From the NCBI GenBank assembly GCA_963720475.1, contig OY970394.1:1-64000 (forward strand): 64,000 nucleotides of DNA, read 5' to 3'. Source of the stretch: G963720475 sp963720475 (GTDB lineage Bacteria > Actinomycetota > Thermoleophilia > Solirubrobacterales > Thermoleophilaceae). The stretch's first letter is position 1; the number at the start of each line of letters is the position of its first letter. The position numbers and the translations under genes are program-made. The notes under the pieces are model-generated. The model was given only the letters and a program-made list of their open reading frames with translations. It searched no databases and was not told the origin of the DNA. Shown here one piece after another: positions 45,605-55,517 of this stretch.

Positions 45605-48600
45605 TTACAGCCCGCGCGCGCTGAGGTTCGCGCTCGCCTTGCGCTTGCCCGACTTCACCGTCAGGCGAACGGTGTAGCGCCCGGGCGCGAGTCCGGTGAT
45701 CCGCTGCGAGCGCGTCTTGCCGCCCGGCACGCGCTTACCGGCGATCCGCTTCACGACCTTGCCGTCGCGGCGGACCTCGATCGAGACCGTCGACCGCCGC
45801 GTCGCGCGGTAACTCGCGCGCAGGCCGCGCGAGCCGAACACCGGTGAGCCGAGCGCGAAGTTCTCGATCGTCCGGCCGCACGCGGCCGCGTCCTGGGCGA
45901 AGCGCGGCAGCCGCTTGACCGTGCCGCGGCGAACCTCGAATGCCACGCTCTCGGCATCCGGCTTGCCGCTCGGCGCGCGCCCGCTGAAGCGCGCGAAGTA
46001 AGTGCCGTCGGCGAGCTTGCGCGTCAGCGTCGGCCGCCGCGCCGAGCTCCGCGCGCGCGCCACGCGGCGCGAACCGGCCGCGCCGGCGCGAGCGATCTCG
46101 AGCGTCGCCGGCATCTCGGCCCGCACCCCCGCGGACAGCTTCACGCGCCGCTTCCCCTGCGCGCGCACGCGCGCGAAGTCGAACGCCTTGTCGGAGTAGC
46201 AGCCCAGCTCGGTCACCCGCAGGTCCTTGTCGCCGAGCACCTGCTTCGCGGTCCACAGCATCGGGTTCCACTTCTTCTCGGAGAACATCCGCGTCTGGTC
46301 GGCGTAGTAGGGCGACTCGGGATTTTCCGACTGCGAGTAGGTGAGGATCGAGCGGCCAACCGGCCCCTTGTCGGTGAACTGCACCGCCATCACGAAGCTC
46401 GACCCGTGCGCCACGTCCGGGTACCCGCGCGCGCCCGCGAAGCTGACGTTGATCGCGTTGAAGACCCCGACGCCGCCGGGCCCGCCGTGGATCGGGATCT
46501 TCTCCGAGCCGCGCACCTCGTACTGGTAGCCGCGCAGGGGGGCGTTCAGCGGTATGCCCACGTCGCGCAGCTCCTTGACCGAGTCGGCGAGCGCGAGCGC
46601 GACCTGCGGATTACCGCTGTTGAGCCCGCTCGGCGTGCGAACGCCGTCGGACGCGTCGAACGGCTTCGTGAATCCGAGCGGGTTCTGGATCGGCAGGCCC
46701 GCGCCGCCCGGCAGCGTCGCGACGTTGAGCAGCCTCCCCGCGAAGCGACGGAACAGGATCGCCCCGTTCGAGTCGAGATCGTCACGCAGGTTCCAGTTCG
46801 CCAGCACCCCGCACGCCTCGCTCACGTTGACCGGACCGCTCGAGCCGAGCATGACCGGGTTCGAGCGGCAGTACGCGACGAGCGGGTCGCGCCACAGCTC
46901 GCCCGCGTATTGGCGGTTGTTGAACACGGTGTCCTGGAGCTGGTCGAGCGTGAAGCGGTTGCCCGGCCGCCCGTCGCTCCCCTTCAGCCGCTCCTCGACC
47001 ATCAGCAGGCCGAGGCGGGTCCGCAGCGAACGGACGGCGTTCTCGTCGCCGATGATGCGCGAGTAGCCCGTCAGCGGCTTGTGCGGGTTCGACAGCCAAT
47101 AGCTGTCGTTCGAGTTCGTCACGTAGTCGTTGCGGAAGAGGTGCGGCAGATTTTCGGGCCCGAAAGCTCCCGGCTGCGGCGAGCTCGAGTCGTTGCCCCA
47201 CTCGCAGTCCGCGCGCGAGCCGTCGAGGATCGGGATCCCGAGCAGCGGCAGGGTTACCCGGCCGAGCACCGAGTTGCAGACCGAGGCCTTGTCGTTCGTG
47301 ACATGCGGGATCGCGCCGATGTCGGCGTAGTAGGCCTCACCGGAGGAGTCGGCGGCGATCGTGTTCACCCAGGGGATGCCGAGGTTGCGCTTCAGGACGC
47401 CGTCGAGCTGGCGCACGTTCTGCGACTGGTCCACTTCGAGGAAGTGGTTGAGATAGCGGAAGTTGGCGGCGTTGACGTCGCCCATCGCGTGCGCGACGAC
47501 CGGCGTCCAGGGGAACAGCGGCAGACCGAGGATCGAGGTGAAGATCGGGCCGTGGTGCGAGGAGTAGAGCGTGCGCGAGCGGTCCACGAGCGAGCCGCCC
47601 GGTCCCGGGACCTTGACCGTCACCTTGTCGGCGCGCATCTTTCGCACGCCGCCGTCGTAGCGATAGCTGGTCGGGTCGCCCGGCACGAGCTGGAGCTCGA
47701 ACGGCGTGAAGCGCCGCGCGGTCGAGACGGTGTGGCTCCAGGCGAGTCCCTTCGTGTGCCCGATCAGGATGATCGGCACGCCGAACAGCGACGCTCCCGA
47801 GACGTCGGCCCTGCCGGGGATCGTGAGGTGCGCCTGGTAGAAGCGCTGCGCTCCCTGCCAGGGGAAGTGCGGGTTGCCGAGGACCATCCCGCGGCCGTTG
47901 TTGGTCGCCTCGCGCCCGAGGCCGTACGCGTTCGAGCCGGCAGCCTCGAGCTTCAGCCGCTCGAGCGCGTTCGCCGAGGCGCCGGGCTGCGAGACGGGCG
48001 GCACGAGTGGAGCCGCCGACCCGATCCCGTCGATCGCGACGCCCTGGCTTGCGAGCAGGGCGAGCATGTAGAAGTAGCGATAGACGGTGATCTCGTCGAT
48101 CGGCCGCACCCACGACTTGCCGCGGCAGGCGGGATCCGGCAGCTTGTCGACGCCGGTGTCCTTCAGGTAGCGGTTGTAGCCGGCGACGTAGCCGCGCACG
48201 CCCTCGCGGATCTCGTCGCGCGGACCCTTCGGCGGCTTCTGCTCGAGCAGCTGCTCGACGGTCTTGCGGTCCTTGATCCGCTGGAAGAAGAAGTCCGAGT
48301 TGAGGTTGTTGACGACGGAGCCGTTGCCGTCGAAGCGCCAGCTCACATCGGGCCCGAAGAAGCGCGAGCGCTCGGCGTTCACCGTCACGTACTCGCCCGC
48401 GATCGTGCAGATGTTGTCCTGCGCGAAGCTGTAGGCGTAGCCGTAGCCCATGCTCGCGAAGTTGCGCGCGATGATGTGCGGAATGCCGTGCGATGTACGG
48501 CGGACGACAACGTCGTAACCGTCGTCACCGGCGACGCGACGGACCTTCTTCGCCGCCGCCTTCTTCTTCGCGGCCGCGGACGCTGCGCCGGCGCCGTCGG

Positions 48601-48712
48601 TCGAGCCGCCACCCAGCCCCGCTGCAAGCGCGGCGACAACGCCGAGCGCCACGAGCGCAGTCAGCCAGCCGAGCCGGCGCCACGCGCTGTTCTCCCCTAT
48701 CCCCGCGATCAA
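45605..48712 (-). CDS. secreted penicillin-acylase family (S45) hydrolase
   Basis: 1035 aa of the N-terminal nucleophile superfamily. After a signal/TM region (about 14-33) the alpha-chain region has GIPHIIARNFASMGYGYAYSFAQDN, as in PvdQ/AHL-acylase and penicillin amidase. The autocleavage nucleophile is expected in EAAGSNAYGLG (the Ser of GSNAY), where the beta chain begins. The C-terminal 200 residues hold a basic beta-sandwich-like pair of domains that is not part of the core acylase. The start is TTG with GGAGGG just upstream. Typical substrates are N-acyl-homoserine lactones, beta-lactams or acyl peptides; none can be chosen from sequence. Confidence 0.9.
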   Translation of the reverse strand: MIAGIGENSAWRRLGWLTALVALGVVAALAAGLGGGSTDGAGAASAAAKKKAAAKKVRRVAGDDGYDVVVRRTSHGIPHIIARNFASMGYGYAYSFAQDNICTIAGEYVTVNAERSRFFGPDVSWRFDGNGSVVNNLNSDFFFQRIKDRKTVEQLLEQKPPKGPRDEIREGVRGYVAGYNRYLKDTGVDKLPDPACRGKSWVRPIDEITVYRYFYMLALLASQGVAIDGIGSAAPLVPPVSQPGASANALERLKLEAAGSNAYGLGREATNNGRGMVLGNPHFPWQGAQRFYQAHLTIPGRADVSGASLFGVPIILIGHTKGLAWSHTVSTARRFTPFELQLVPGDPTSYRYDGGVRKMRADKVTVKVPGPGGSLVDRSRTLYSSHHGPIFTSILGLPLFPWTPVVAHAMGDVNAANFRYLNHFLEVDQSQNVRQLDGVLKRNLGIPWVNTIAADSSGEAYYADIGAIPHVTNDKASVCNSVLGRVTLPLLGIPILDGSRADCEWGNDSSSPQPGAFGPENLPHLFRNDYVTNSNDSYWLSNPHKPLTGYSRIIGDENAVRSLRTRLGLLMVEERLKGSDGRPGNRFTLDQLQDTVFNNRQYAGELWRDPLVAYCRSNPVMLGSSGPVNVSEACGVLANWNLRDDLDSNGAILFRRFAGRLLNVATLPGGAGLPIQNPLGFTKPFDASDGVRTPSGLNSGNPQVALALADSVKELRDVGIPLNAPLRGYQYEVRGSEKIPIHGGPGGVGVFNAINVSFAGARGYPDVAHGSSFVMAVQFTDKGPVGRSILTYSQSENPESPYYADQTRMFSEKKWNPMLWTAKQVLGDKDLRVTELGCYSDKAFDFARVRAQGKRRVKLSAGVRAEMPATLEIARAGAAGSRRVARARSSARRPTLTRKLADGTYFARFSGRAPSGKPDAESVAFEVRRGTVKRLPRFAQDAAACGRTIENFALGSPVFGSRGLRASYRATRRSTVSIEVRRDGKVVKRIAGKRVPGGKTRSQRITGLAPGRYTVRLTVKSGKRKASANLSARGL

Positions 48713-48730
48713 ATCCCTCCGCCCTGAAAT

Positions 48731-49459
48731 CTACTTCAGACAGTCCTGGATCCGCGCCGCATCCGCGCCCGCGTTCTGAATGCACTCGTTGATCTTGCGC
48801 GCGTCCTCGCCGGTGAACACCCGCGTCTGCGGCTGGCCTGACGAGGGGACGCCGGGAGCCTGCGTGGTCACCTCGCCAGGCACGCGCACGCCGCTGCCGT
48901 CGCGGTTGGCGATGTAGTGATTCGGCTCGGCGTCCTTCAGGAAGACGCTCCACTCGACCTTGCCGTCGATGATGTTCTCGTGCGCGACCATGTAGTCCAC
49001 CTTCGAGATCCCGTTGCCGGACTTCTCCTTCACCGCGCCCATGATCCGCTCGGGCACCCCCGCCTTGATCTTCGTCACGCCGAACGTGCGCGAGCTGGTG
49101 GCCGGGAAGTTCGTCTTCGAGTCGACCTTGCCCTTGGTGTTGTAGATGACGATCTCGGCGCCGCTGCCGTCGCGCTTGCGGACATTCACGTTCACATTCG
49201 ACGGAGCGAGGCGAAAGTTCGACAGCTGGGCCTCGGCGCCGTACTCCTTGCGGATCGCGTCGAGCACGCGCTGGAGGTTCTGCTTGCGCAGCAGCGAGTC
49301 CTTCGCGTCGCCCTCGACGATCCGCAGCTGGGCCGGCACGTCGGAGGTGGACTTGACCTCGTCGATGTCGGGTGCCACCTCGCTGACGAGCTGGTAGCTG
49401 CCGTAGGCCGCAGCCGCGGCGGCGACCAGGGGGACGAGGATGGGGAAGATCCGGTTCAC
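48731..49459 (-). CDS. hypothetical membrane-anchored protein
   Basis: 242 aa from GTG 49459. It has one N-terminal hydrophobic segment (about 4-20) followed by a helical part, then VRKRDGSGAEIVIYNTKGKVDSKT and KVDYMVAHENIIDGKVEWSVFLKDA, a beta-rich domain. The end of the protein (RKINECIQNAGADAARIQDC) has two cysteines. The long frame upstream of 49459 is a shadow of the SHOCT gene. It starts 25 nt after the stop of that gene and may share its operon. Family not recognised. Confidence 0.65.
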   Translation of the reverse strand: MNRIFPILVPLVAAAAAAYGSYQLVSEVAPDIDEVKSTSDVPAQLRIVEGDAKDSLLRKQNLQRVLDAIRKEYGAEAQLSNFRLAPSNVNVNVRKRDGSGAEIVIYNTKGKVDSKTNFPATSSRTFGVTKIKAGVPERIMGAVKEKSGNGISKVDYMVAHENIIDGKVEWSVFLKDAEPNHYIANRDGSGVRVPGEVTTQAPGVPSSGQPQTRVFTGEDARKINECIQNAGADAARIQDCLK

Positions 49460-49484
49460 GAGCGGGGTCGGTGTCGGCGGCGGC

Positions 49485-50159
<675 letters not shown>

Positions 50160-50177
50160 GGTGTTTGGAGGCGCTCG

Positions 50178-50642
50178 TCAGGCGGGTGCCGGCACCGACT
50201 CGAGCGCCTCGCGCAGCTCGTCGGCAGTCTGGAAGTCGAGTCCGAGGGCGTGGTCGTGGCGGTAACGCACGATCCCGTCCACGTCGACGATCACGACCGC
50301 GCGGCGGGTGCCGACGACCGGTGCGCGCGCGCCGTAGGACCCGGCCACCTTGCCGTCTTCGTCGGCCAGCAGCGGCACGTTGAGGTCGTGCTTGGCGGTG
50401 AACTTCTCGTGGGAGGACACACTCTGCCCGCTGATCCCGACGACGACCGCGTCGAGCGACGCGAACGCGTCCGGATCGTCTCGGTAGGAGCAGAACTGCT
50501 TCGTGCAGACGGGCGTGTCGTCACCCGGGTAGAAGAGCAGCACCACGCGCTTGCCACGCTGATCGGAAAGCTTGAAAGACCCAGCGGTCCCCTCCAGCTC
50601 GAAGTCCGGGGCCGGCTCGCCGACCTTGGGGTGCTTCGCCAC
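50178..50642 (-). CDS. bcp: peroxiredoxin, BCP/PrxQ type
   Basis: 154 aa thiol peroxidase that reduces H2O2 and organic peroxides. The peroxidatic C46 and resolving C51 are arranged as TPVCTKQFC, the PrxQ/BCP spacing of four residues between them. The catalytic Thr and the Arg of GTRRAVVIVD are also present. The GTG start is 7 nt from a TAGGAT box, which itself spans the stop codon of the upstream FAD oxidase gene. Confidence 0.94.
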   Translation of the reverse strand: MAKHPKVGEPAPDFELEGTAGSFKLSDQRGKRVVLLFYPGDDTPVCTKQFCSYRDDPDAFASLDAVVVGISGQSVSSHEKFTAKHDLNVPLLADEDGKVAGSYGARAPVVGTRRAVVIVDVDGIVRYRHDHALGLDFQTADELREALESVPAPA

Positions 50643-50649
50643 GGCGGGG

Positions 50650-50655
50650 ATCCTA
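50650..50655 (-). promoter_or_regulatory. -10 box of the peroxiredoxin gene
   Basis: TAGGAT on the minus strand, 7 nt upstream of the GTG at 50642; its first three bases are the TAG stop of the FAD oxidase gene. Confidence 0.5.
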
Positions 50656-52140
50656 TTTGACCGGGATCGACTGGCGGAAGCGGAACAGGTTGCCTGGGTC
50701 GTACGTGCGCTTCACGCGGACGAGGCGGTTGTAGTTCGAGCCGTAGTACGCCTTCTTCCAGGTGCGCAGCTCCGGGTCGATGTAGTTCTGGTAGGCGAAC
50801 CCCGACGTGTAGGGGCTCAGCGAAGCGCGCGCGGAGCGCAGCCAGCCGAGGCCCGCCGACTGCGCGCCGCCGCCACCGAACTGCGCGTAGTACTGGATCG
50901 AGAAGAGCTGGTCGCGGTGGACGAAGGCGGTCGCGCCGGGCTTGACGCGGTTGATCGCCCCGCCGTAGGCGTCGAGGATGATCGCCCCCGACTGCCCTTG
51001 GCGCCGCTCGATCGCCCGCGTGATCGCGCGCCGCCCGGATGCCGGCAGCGGCCGCGCGACATAGTCCGACTTCGCGCCGAAGCGGACGCGCGACTGCGTG
51101 CCGCCGGGGGACGTGCCGCGCGTGTGGCAGGCACGGAGGCTCGTGTCGGCGCAGCCCGCCCAGCGCAGCTGGAGTGGCAGGTACGACGAGCTTCCCGCCG
51201 TGATGCGGGCGCCCGAACGGCGCAGCGGGCCGAGGAGGCCGCGCAGCGCCCCGGCCGAGCCGAAGTACTGGCCGACAGCCGTGCACGTCGGCCCGCCCGT
51301 CGAGAGGTTGAGGAGCACGGTCAGCCCGTCGGGCGCGTCGGGTGCGAACTCCTGGAATGCCGCGATCGCCCGCTCGGCCGCGCTCCACGGCCAAGAGGCG
51401 AAGAAGTACGCGGCGCGGCCGACGCGGTGCGTGCGGAACGTCAGCCGCGTGACGACGCCAAAGTTGCCGCCGCCGCCTCCGCGGCATGCCCAGTAGAGGT
51501 CGTCGGCGGTGTCGGCGTCGCAGCTGCGCAACTGCCCGTCGGCGGTAACCATGTCGACTGCGGCGATGTTGTCGCAGGTGAGCCCGAACTGCCGGCCCGC
51601 GAGCCCCATGCCCCCGCCGAGGGCGAGGCCGCCGACTCCGACGCTCGGGCACGACCCGGCCGGCACCGTCAGCCCGCGACGCGCGAGCGCTGCGTACATG
51701 TCGATCAGTTGAACGCCGGCGCCCACGCGGGCGGTGCTGCCGTCGACGGTCACCTGGTCGAAGCCGGCGAGGTCGATCACGAGCCCGCCGCGAACCGTCG
51801 AGTAGCCGGCGTACGAGTGGCCGCCGGAGCGGGCGGTGACCGGCACGTCGTAGCGCGCGGCCCACGTGACGCAGTTCTGCACGTCGGCGCTGCTCGCGAC
51901 CTGCGCCACCGCAGCCGGCCGAATCCCGTCGAAGCGCTGGTTGTACACGCGCGCGGCGGCGGCGAAGCGGCGGTTCGAAGGGGTGAGAAGCGGCCCGCGC
52001 AGGTCGCGCGCGAGCTCGCGCAGGCGCTTCGGCGTCGAGCGCGCGCCGGCGTCGACGACCTCCCAGCCGAGCGGCGTGCCGAGCGCGGCCGCCGCCGCCC
52101 CTGCGCGCACGAGGAAGTCGCGGCGGTCGAGCGTGCTCAT
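50653..52140 (-). CDS. secreted FAD-linked oxidase, berberine-bridge-enzyme type
   Basis: 495 aa. A twin-arginine signal (DRRDFLVRAGAAAA) indicates export folded with its cofactor. H108 in RSGGHSYAGY and C164 in GSCPSVGVGG are the two residues that bind FAD covalently at its 8-alpha and 6 positions, so a bicovalent flavin is expected. RGGGGGNFGVVT completes the FAD site, and the C-terminal YNRLVRVKRTYDPGNLFRF is the BBE motif. Members oxidise sugars, alkaloids or aromatic alcohols with O2, giving H2O2. The peroxiredoxin gene directly downstream could help remove it (inference). TAGGCT lies 6 nt before the ATG. Confidence 0.93.
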   Translation of the reverse strand: MSTLDRRDFLVRAGAAAAALGTPLGWEVVDAGARSTPKRLRELARDLRGPLLTPSNRRFAAAARVYNQRFDGIRPAAVAQVASSADVQNCVTWAARYDVPVTARSGGHSYAGYSTVRGGLVIDLAGFDQVTVDGSTARVGAGVQLIDMYAALARRGLTVPAGSCPSVGVGGLALGGGMGLAGRQFGLTCDNIAAVDMVTADGQLRSCDADTADDLYWACRGGGGGNFGVVTRLTFRTHRVGRAAYFFASWPWSAAERAIAAFQEFAPDAPDGLTVLLNLSTGGPTCTAVGQYFGSAGALRGLLGPLRRSGARITAGSSSYLPLQLRWAGCADTSLRACHTRGTSPGGTQSRVRFGAKSDYVARPLPASGRRAITRAIERRQGQSGAIILDAYGGAINRVKPGATAFVHRDQLFSIQYYAQFGGGGAQSAGLGWLRSARASLSPYTSGFAYQNYIDPELRTWKKAYYGSNYNRLVRVKRTYDPGNLFRFRQSIPVK

Positions 52141-52146
52141 CTGCTG

Positions 52147-52152
52147 AGCCTA
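52147..52152 (-). promoter_or_regulatory. -10 box of the FAD oxidase gene
   Basis: TAGGCT on the minus strand, 6 nt from the ATG at 52140. Confidence 0.5.
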
Positions 52153-52183
52153 GCCCGGCGCGAGCGGGTGCGCAGCACTTGAA

Positions 52184-52189
52184 TAACCT
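52184..52189 (+). promoter_or_regulatory. -10 box of the ltrA gene
   Basis: TAACCT, 7 nt before the ATG at 52197. With the preceding box it makes a 56-bp divergent promoter pair with no room for long leaders. Confidence 0.5.
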
Positions 52190-52196
52190 CGCCGCG

Positions 52197-53372
52197 ATGG
52201 CCAGCGCCGACAACGTCGAGCCCGATCACCACGTCGAGCGGGAGGAGCGGGTCGTCCCGCTCGAGCTGTTCTTCGACCTCGTCTTCGTCTTCGCGTTCAC
52301 GCAGGTCACGAGCTATCTCTCCGACGACCCGACTTGGGAAGGGCTCGCACGCGGGATGCTCTTGCTCGCCGCCGTCTGGTGGTCGTGGACCGGCTACACG
52401 TGGCTGACCGACTCGCTCGACCCGGAGGACGGCTACGTGCGCCTCACCCTGCTCGGGGCGATGGTGGCGATGCTGATCGTCGCGCTCGCGATCCCGACCG
52501 CGTTCGGCGCCAACGCCGTCCTGTTCGCGTCGGCGTATCTCGTCGTGCGCGTCGTGCACGTCGCCCTGTATGTCGCCGGTGCCCGCAGCGACCCGGACCT
52601 GATGCGCTCGCTGCGGGGAATCATCCCCGGCATGCTCATCGGACCGCTGCTGATCCTCGGCTCGTCGTTCCTCGACGGCCCGGCCGAGGGGATCGTCTTC
52701 GCACTCGCGCTCCTGATCGACTTCGGCGGCACGCTCGGCGGCGACTTCGGCGGCTGGAAAGTGTCGCCTTCGCACTTCGCCGAGCGTCATGGGCTGATCG
52801 TGCTGATCGCGCTCGGGGAGTCGATCGTGGCGCTGGGCGTCGGCACGTCGGGCCTCACGCTCGACACCGGCGTCGTCGTCGCGGCGGTGCTCGGCATGGC
52901 CGTTGTCGCAGGGTTGTGGTGGGCGTACTTCGACGTCGTCGCAATCGTCGCCGAGCGAAAACTCGGTGAGGTTGAAGGCGAGGAACGCGCGCGGCAGGCA
53001 CGCGACTCCTACAGCTTTATCCACCTGCTGATGATCGCCGGCATCATCCTGTTCGCCCTCGGGCTGAAGAAGACCCTCGGCGATGTGGACCACCACCTCA
53101 AGGAGGTCCCCGCCGTCGCCCTCTGTGGCGGGGTGGCGCTCTATTTCGTCGGCCATATCGCGTTTCGCCGGCGGAACGTCCATACGTGGAGCCCGCGCAG
53201 GATCGTGACCGTCCTCGCCTGCCTCGCGCTGATCCCGCTCGCCCTCGAGGCCCCGGCGATCGTCGCGCTCGCGGCGATCACGGCGGTCGTTATCACGCTG
53301 ATCGCGTACGAGCGGATCCGCTACCGCGAGGCGCGCGCGCGGCTGCGGGCAGGCGTCGGGGAGCCGCCGTAG
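52197..53372 (+). CDS. ltrA: low-temperature-requirement A family membrane protein
   Basis: 391 aa with about 12 membrane helices. The N-terminal VPLELFFDLVFVFAFTQV is the LtrA signature, and HFAERHGLIVLIALGESIVALG is the second conserved block. The family is widespread in actinobacteria and poorly understood; it was named for a Listeria cold-growth phenotype. ATG 52197 is preferred to the upstream TTG because it is next to the TAACCT box. The end nearly abuts the convergent PI-PLC-like gene. Confidence 0.92.
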   Translation: MASADNVEPDHHVEREERVVPLELFFDLVFVFAFTQVTSYLSDDPTWEGLARGMLLLAAVWWSWTGYTWLTDSLDPEDGYVRLTLLGAMVAMLIVALAIPTAFGANAVLFASAYLVVRVVHVALYVAGARSDPDLMRSLRGIIPGMLIGPLLILGSSFLDGPAEGIVFALALLIDFGGTLGGDFGGWKVSPSHFAERHGLIVLIALGESIVALGVGTSGLTLDTGVVVAAVLGMAVVAGLWWAYFDVVAIVAERKLGEVEGEERARQARDSYSFIHLLMIAGIILFALGLKKTLGDVDHHLKEVPAVALCGGVALYFVGHIAFRRRNVHTWSPRRIVTVLACLALIPLALEAPAIVALAAITAVVITLIAYERIRYREARARLRAGVGEPP

Positions 53373-53375
53373 GCG

Positions 53376-55517
53376 CTACTCGAGCCCGTTCAGCTTGCGC
53401 GTGACCTTGAACAGGTCGCCGGTCTTGTAGAAGTCGACGGCGATGATGTTCGGCAGCCGGTTGCGCGCCTTCTGGCACTCCTCGGCGCGCTTCAGCAGGT
53501 TGTCGTAGGAATTCGCCCGCTTGGCCTTCGACGGACGCGGCGCCGGGCTCGTGTCGATCCAGTTGTTGAGCAGGAAGAGCGATGCGCTCAGCGGGCCCCG
53601 GTTCGGCTGGCAGCTCGCCCTCGTGTTGGCGAGCTGTGCGGGCGAGGTGAACTTGTACGGCGTCTCCTGCATCAGCTCGTACGCCTGGTGCAGCCACGGA
53701 ACCCCGCGCGCGTTGCGCTCCTGGACCACGAGCACGCGCTCGCCGCTCTCGATCAGCTCGCGCAACGTCGGCCACGGCGGCCCGGGCTTGCGCCTGTAGA
53801 CGTAGTCGTAGAGGCCCGAATCCTTGATCGCCTTGGCGGTGTCCTTTGGCGTGACCGAGTCCTCGATCACGATCACCAACACCTCGTTCGGGTTGCGGAC
53901 GAGGAAGTCGCGCACCTGGCGGAAGGTGTCCTGCATCGAGAGCGCGCCCAGCTCGCAGAACCCGTGGCAGAGCCACTTCTCGCGCTTCGGGTTGCCGCTG
54001 AAGCCGAGGTTGTCACGCACCCGCAGCGCGGCGTTGACGAATTCTTCGCCGAACTCGTCGACGAGCGCGCGCGCCTTGGGGCTCGAGTCGAGCTCGGTCT
54101 TCACGCGACCGTTGTCCGCCTTCTGGCCGTAGTAGCTGTCGATCAGCAGCGCGCGGATGCCGTCGTTCAGCTGCTCGGGGATCCCCCGCTCGTGCTGGGG
54201 GAAGAGGTAGCCCCGGTTCGTGGCGGCCGACATCGCGTTGTGGGAGCCCGGGAAGACGACTTCGTTGACCGGCTTGTCGCACAGCTCCTCGGCGCCGTTG
54301 CAGGCGTCGATCTCGGCCGCCTCGCTCGAGCTCGTGCCGCCGCCGCCGAGCAGGGCCAGCACGAGAACGGCCACCGCGATGACGCCGACGCCGGCGGCGA
54401 CGACGCCCGGATTGAGCCGGTGGAAGAACCCGATGACCCGACCCGCTCGCTCACCGACTTCCTCGGCGACGTCACGCTCGCGCGGGCGAGCGATGAGCCC
54501 GAGCAGGTCCGACACACCCTGGTAGATGATGTAGATCGAGAGGGCGAGCAGCGCGAACTGCAGCACCTCCCACACGCGCACGACGAGCAGGACGCCGAAG
54601 GTCACGAGCGCGAGCGCGCGCACGACGCGAAGCCACGGGCGCTCCGGCGTCGTGACGATCGCGCGCCACGCACGGGCGAGTGGGACGTCCACGTCCACCG
54701 CCCGGATCAGCGACGCTGCCGACGCCGCGATCACAACCCCGATCGCGGCGAGCACCCACCCCCACGTGCGCAGGTCGAACAGGAAGGCGTCCCAGACAGC
54801 CTCGGCCGCGTCGTGCGAGAGCGGATCGCCGATCCGCCCGAGAACGATGTTGCGCGTGATCGAATAGGCAACGACGACGAGCACGCCCGCGACCGCGATG
54901 CCGATGCCGATCTCGACGAAGGTGCGCCGGCGGTTCACCGAGACCAGGACCGCCAGGGCCCAGCAGCCCACCATCAGCCCGAGCGCGAGGAGATAGATCT
55001 GGTCGACGTTCTCGGTGACCTTGGCGAGGTCCAGCGGCGATCCCTCGGAGCTGAACTCGACCAGCTCCGCCTCGGCCCCCGAGGGGAGCCTCTCGGCGAG
55101 CTTCGGCTGGAACTGCCTGAGGGCGCCGATCAGCAGCACGCCGACGTCGGAGACCTTGAACACGATCGTGTCGCGATCGCCCTTGAAGATCGTCCGGTGG
55201 GCATCGCGCGCGGCGGTCCTGAACAGCCCGCGGAACGCGTTGTTGCCGACGATCGACGACGCGGCCGACTGGATCAGCGGCTGGATCGCGATCAGGTCGC
55301 GGTTGGCGCGCAGAACGACCTGCTCGGTCACCTCGCGGCCGGCGAACGACTTGACGGCGTCGTCGTCGAGCGTGGCGACGGCGCGCTCGGCAAACTCGTC
55401 GGCGTCGAAGAGCGTGTAGCTCGCGTAGCCCGTCGTGACCGCGGCAAAGACCGCGAGCGACGCGACCACCACGAGGATGAACGCGACGACGCGACGCGCG
55501 AGCACGGGCCGCGTCAA
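53376..55517 (-). CDS. membrane protein with PI-PLC X-like domain
   Basis: 713 aa from TTG 55517, which overlaps the lysX stop (TTGA); a GTG four codons on is possible. About six TM helices (residues 5-30, 195-215, 225-250, 270-295, 325-360, 395-412). The domain from about residue 415 has the PI-PLC catalytic pattern: VVFPGSHNAMS with its histidine near 424, WLCHGFCELG with the second histidine near 517, VLVIVIEDS, and PNIIAVDFY near 690. This is the fold of bacterial phosphatidylinositol phospholipases, presumably outside the membrane. Because it overlaps lysX, which modifies phosphatidylglycerol, a role in membrane-lipid turnover is plausible. Confidence 0.8.
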   Translation of the reverse strand: MTRPVLARRVVAFILVVVASLAVFAAVTTGYASYTLFDADEFAERAVATLDDDAVKSFAGREVTEQVVLRANRDLIAIQPLIQSAASSIVGNNAFRGLFRTAARDAHRTIFKGDRDTIVFKVSDVGVLLIGALRQFQPKLAERLPSGAEAELVEFSSEGSPLDLAKVTENVDQIYLLALGLMVGCWALAVLVSVNRRRTFVEIGIGIAVAGVLVVVAYSITRNIVLGRIGDPLSHDAAEAVWDAFLFDLRTWGWVLAAIGVVIAASAASLIRAVDVDVPLARAWRAIVTTPERPWLRVVRALALVTFGVLLVVRVWEVLQFALLALSIYIIYQGVSDLLGLIARPRERDVAEEVGERAGRVIGFFHRLNPGVVAAGVGVIAVAVLVLALLGGGGTSSSEAAEIDACNGAEELCDKPVNEVVFPGSHNAMSAATNRGYLFPQHERGIPEQLNDGIRALLIDSYYGQKADNGRVKTELDSSPKARALVDEFGEEFVNAALRVRDNLGFSGNPKREKWLCHGFCELGALSMQDTFRQVRDFLVRNPNEVLVIVIEDSVTPKDTAKAIKDSGLYDYVYRRKPGPPWPTLRELIESGERVLVVQERNARGVPWLHQAYELMQETPYKFTSPAQLANTRASCQPNRGPLSASLFLLNNWIDTSPAPRPSKAKRANSYDNLLKRAEECQKARNRLPNIIAVDFYKTGDLFKVTRKLNGLE

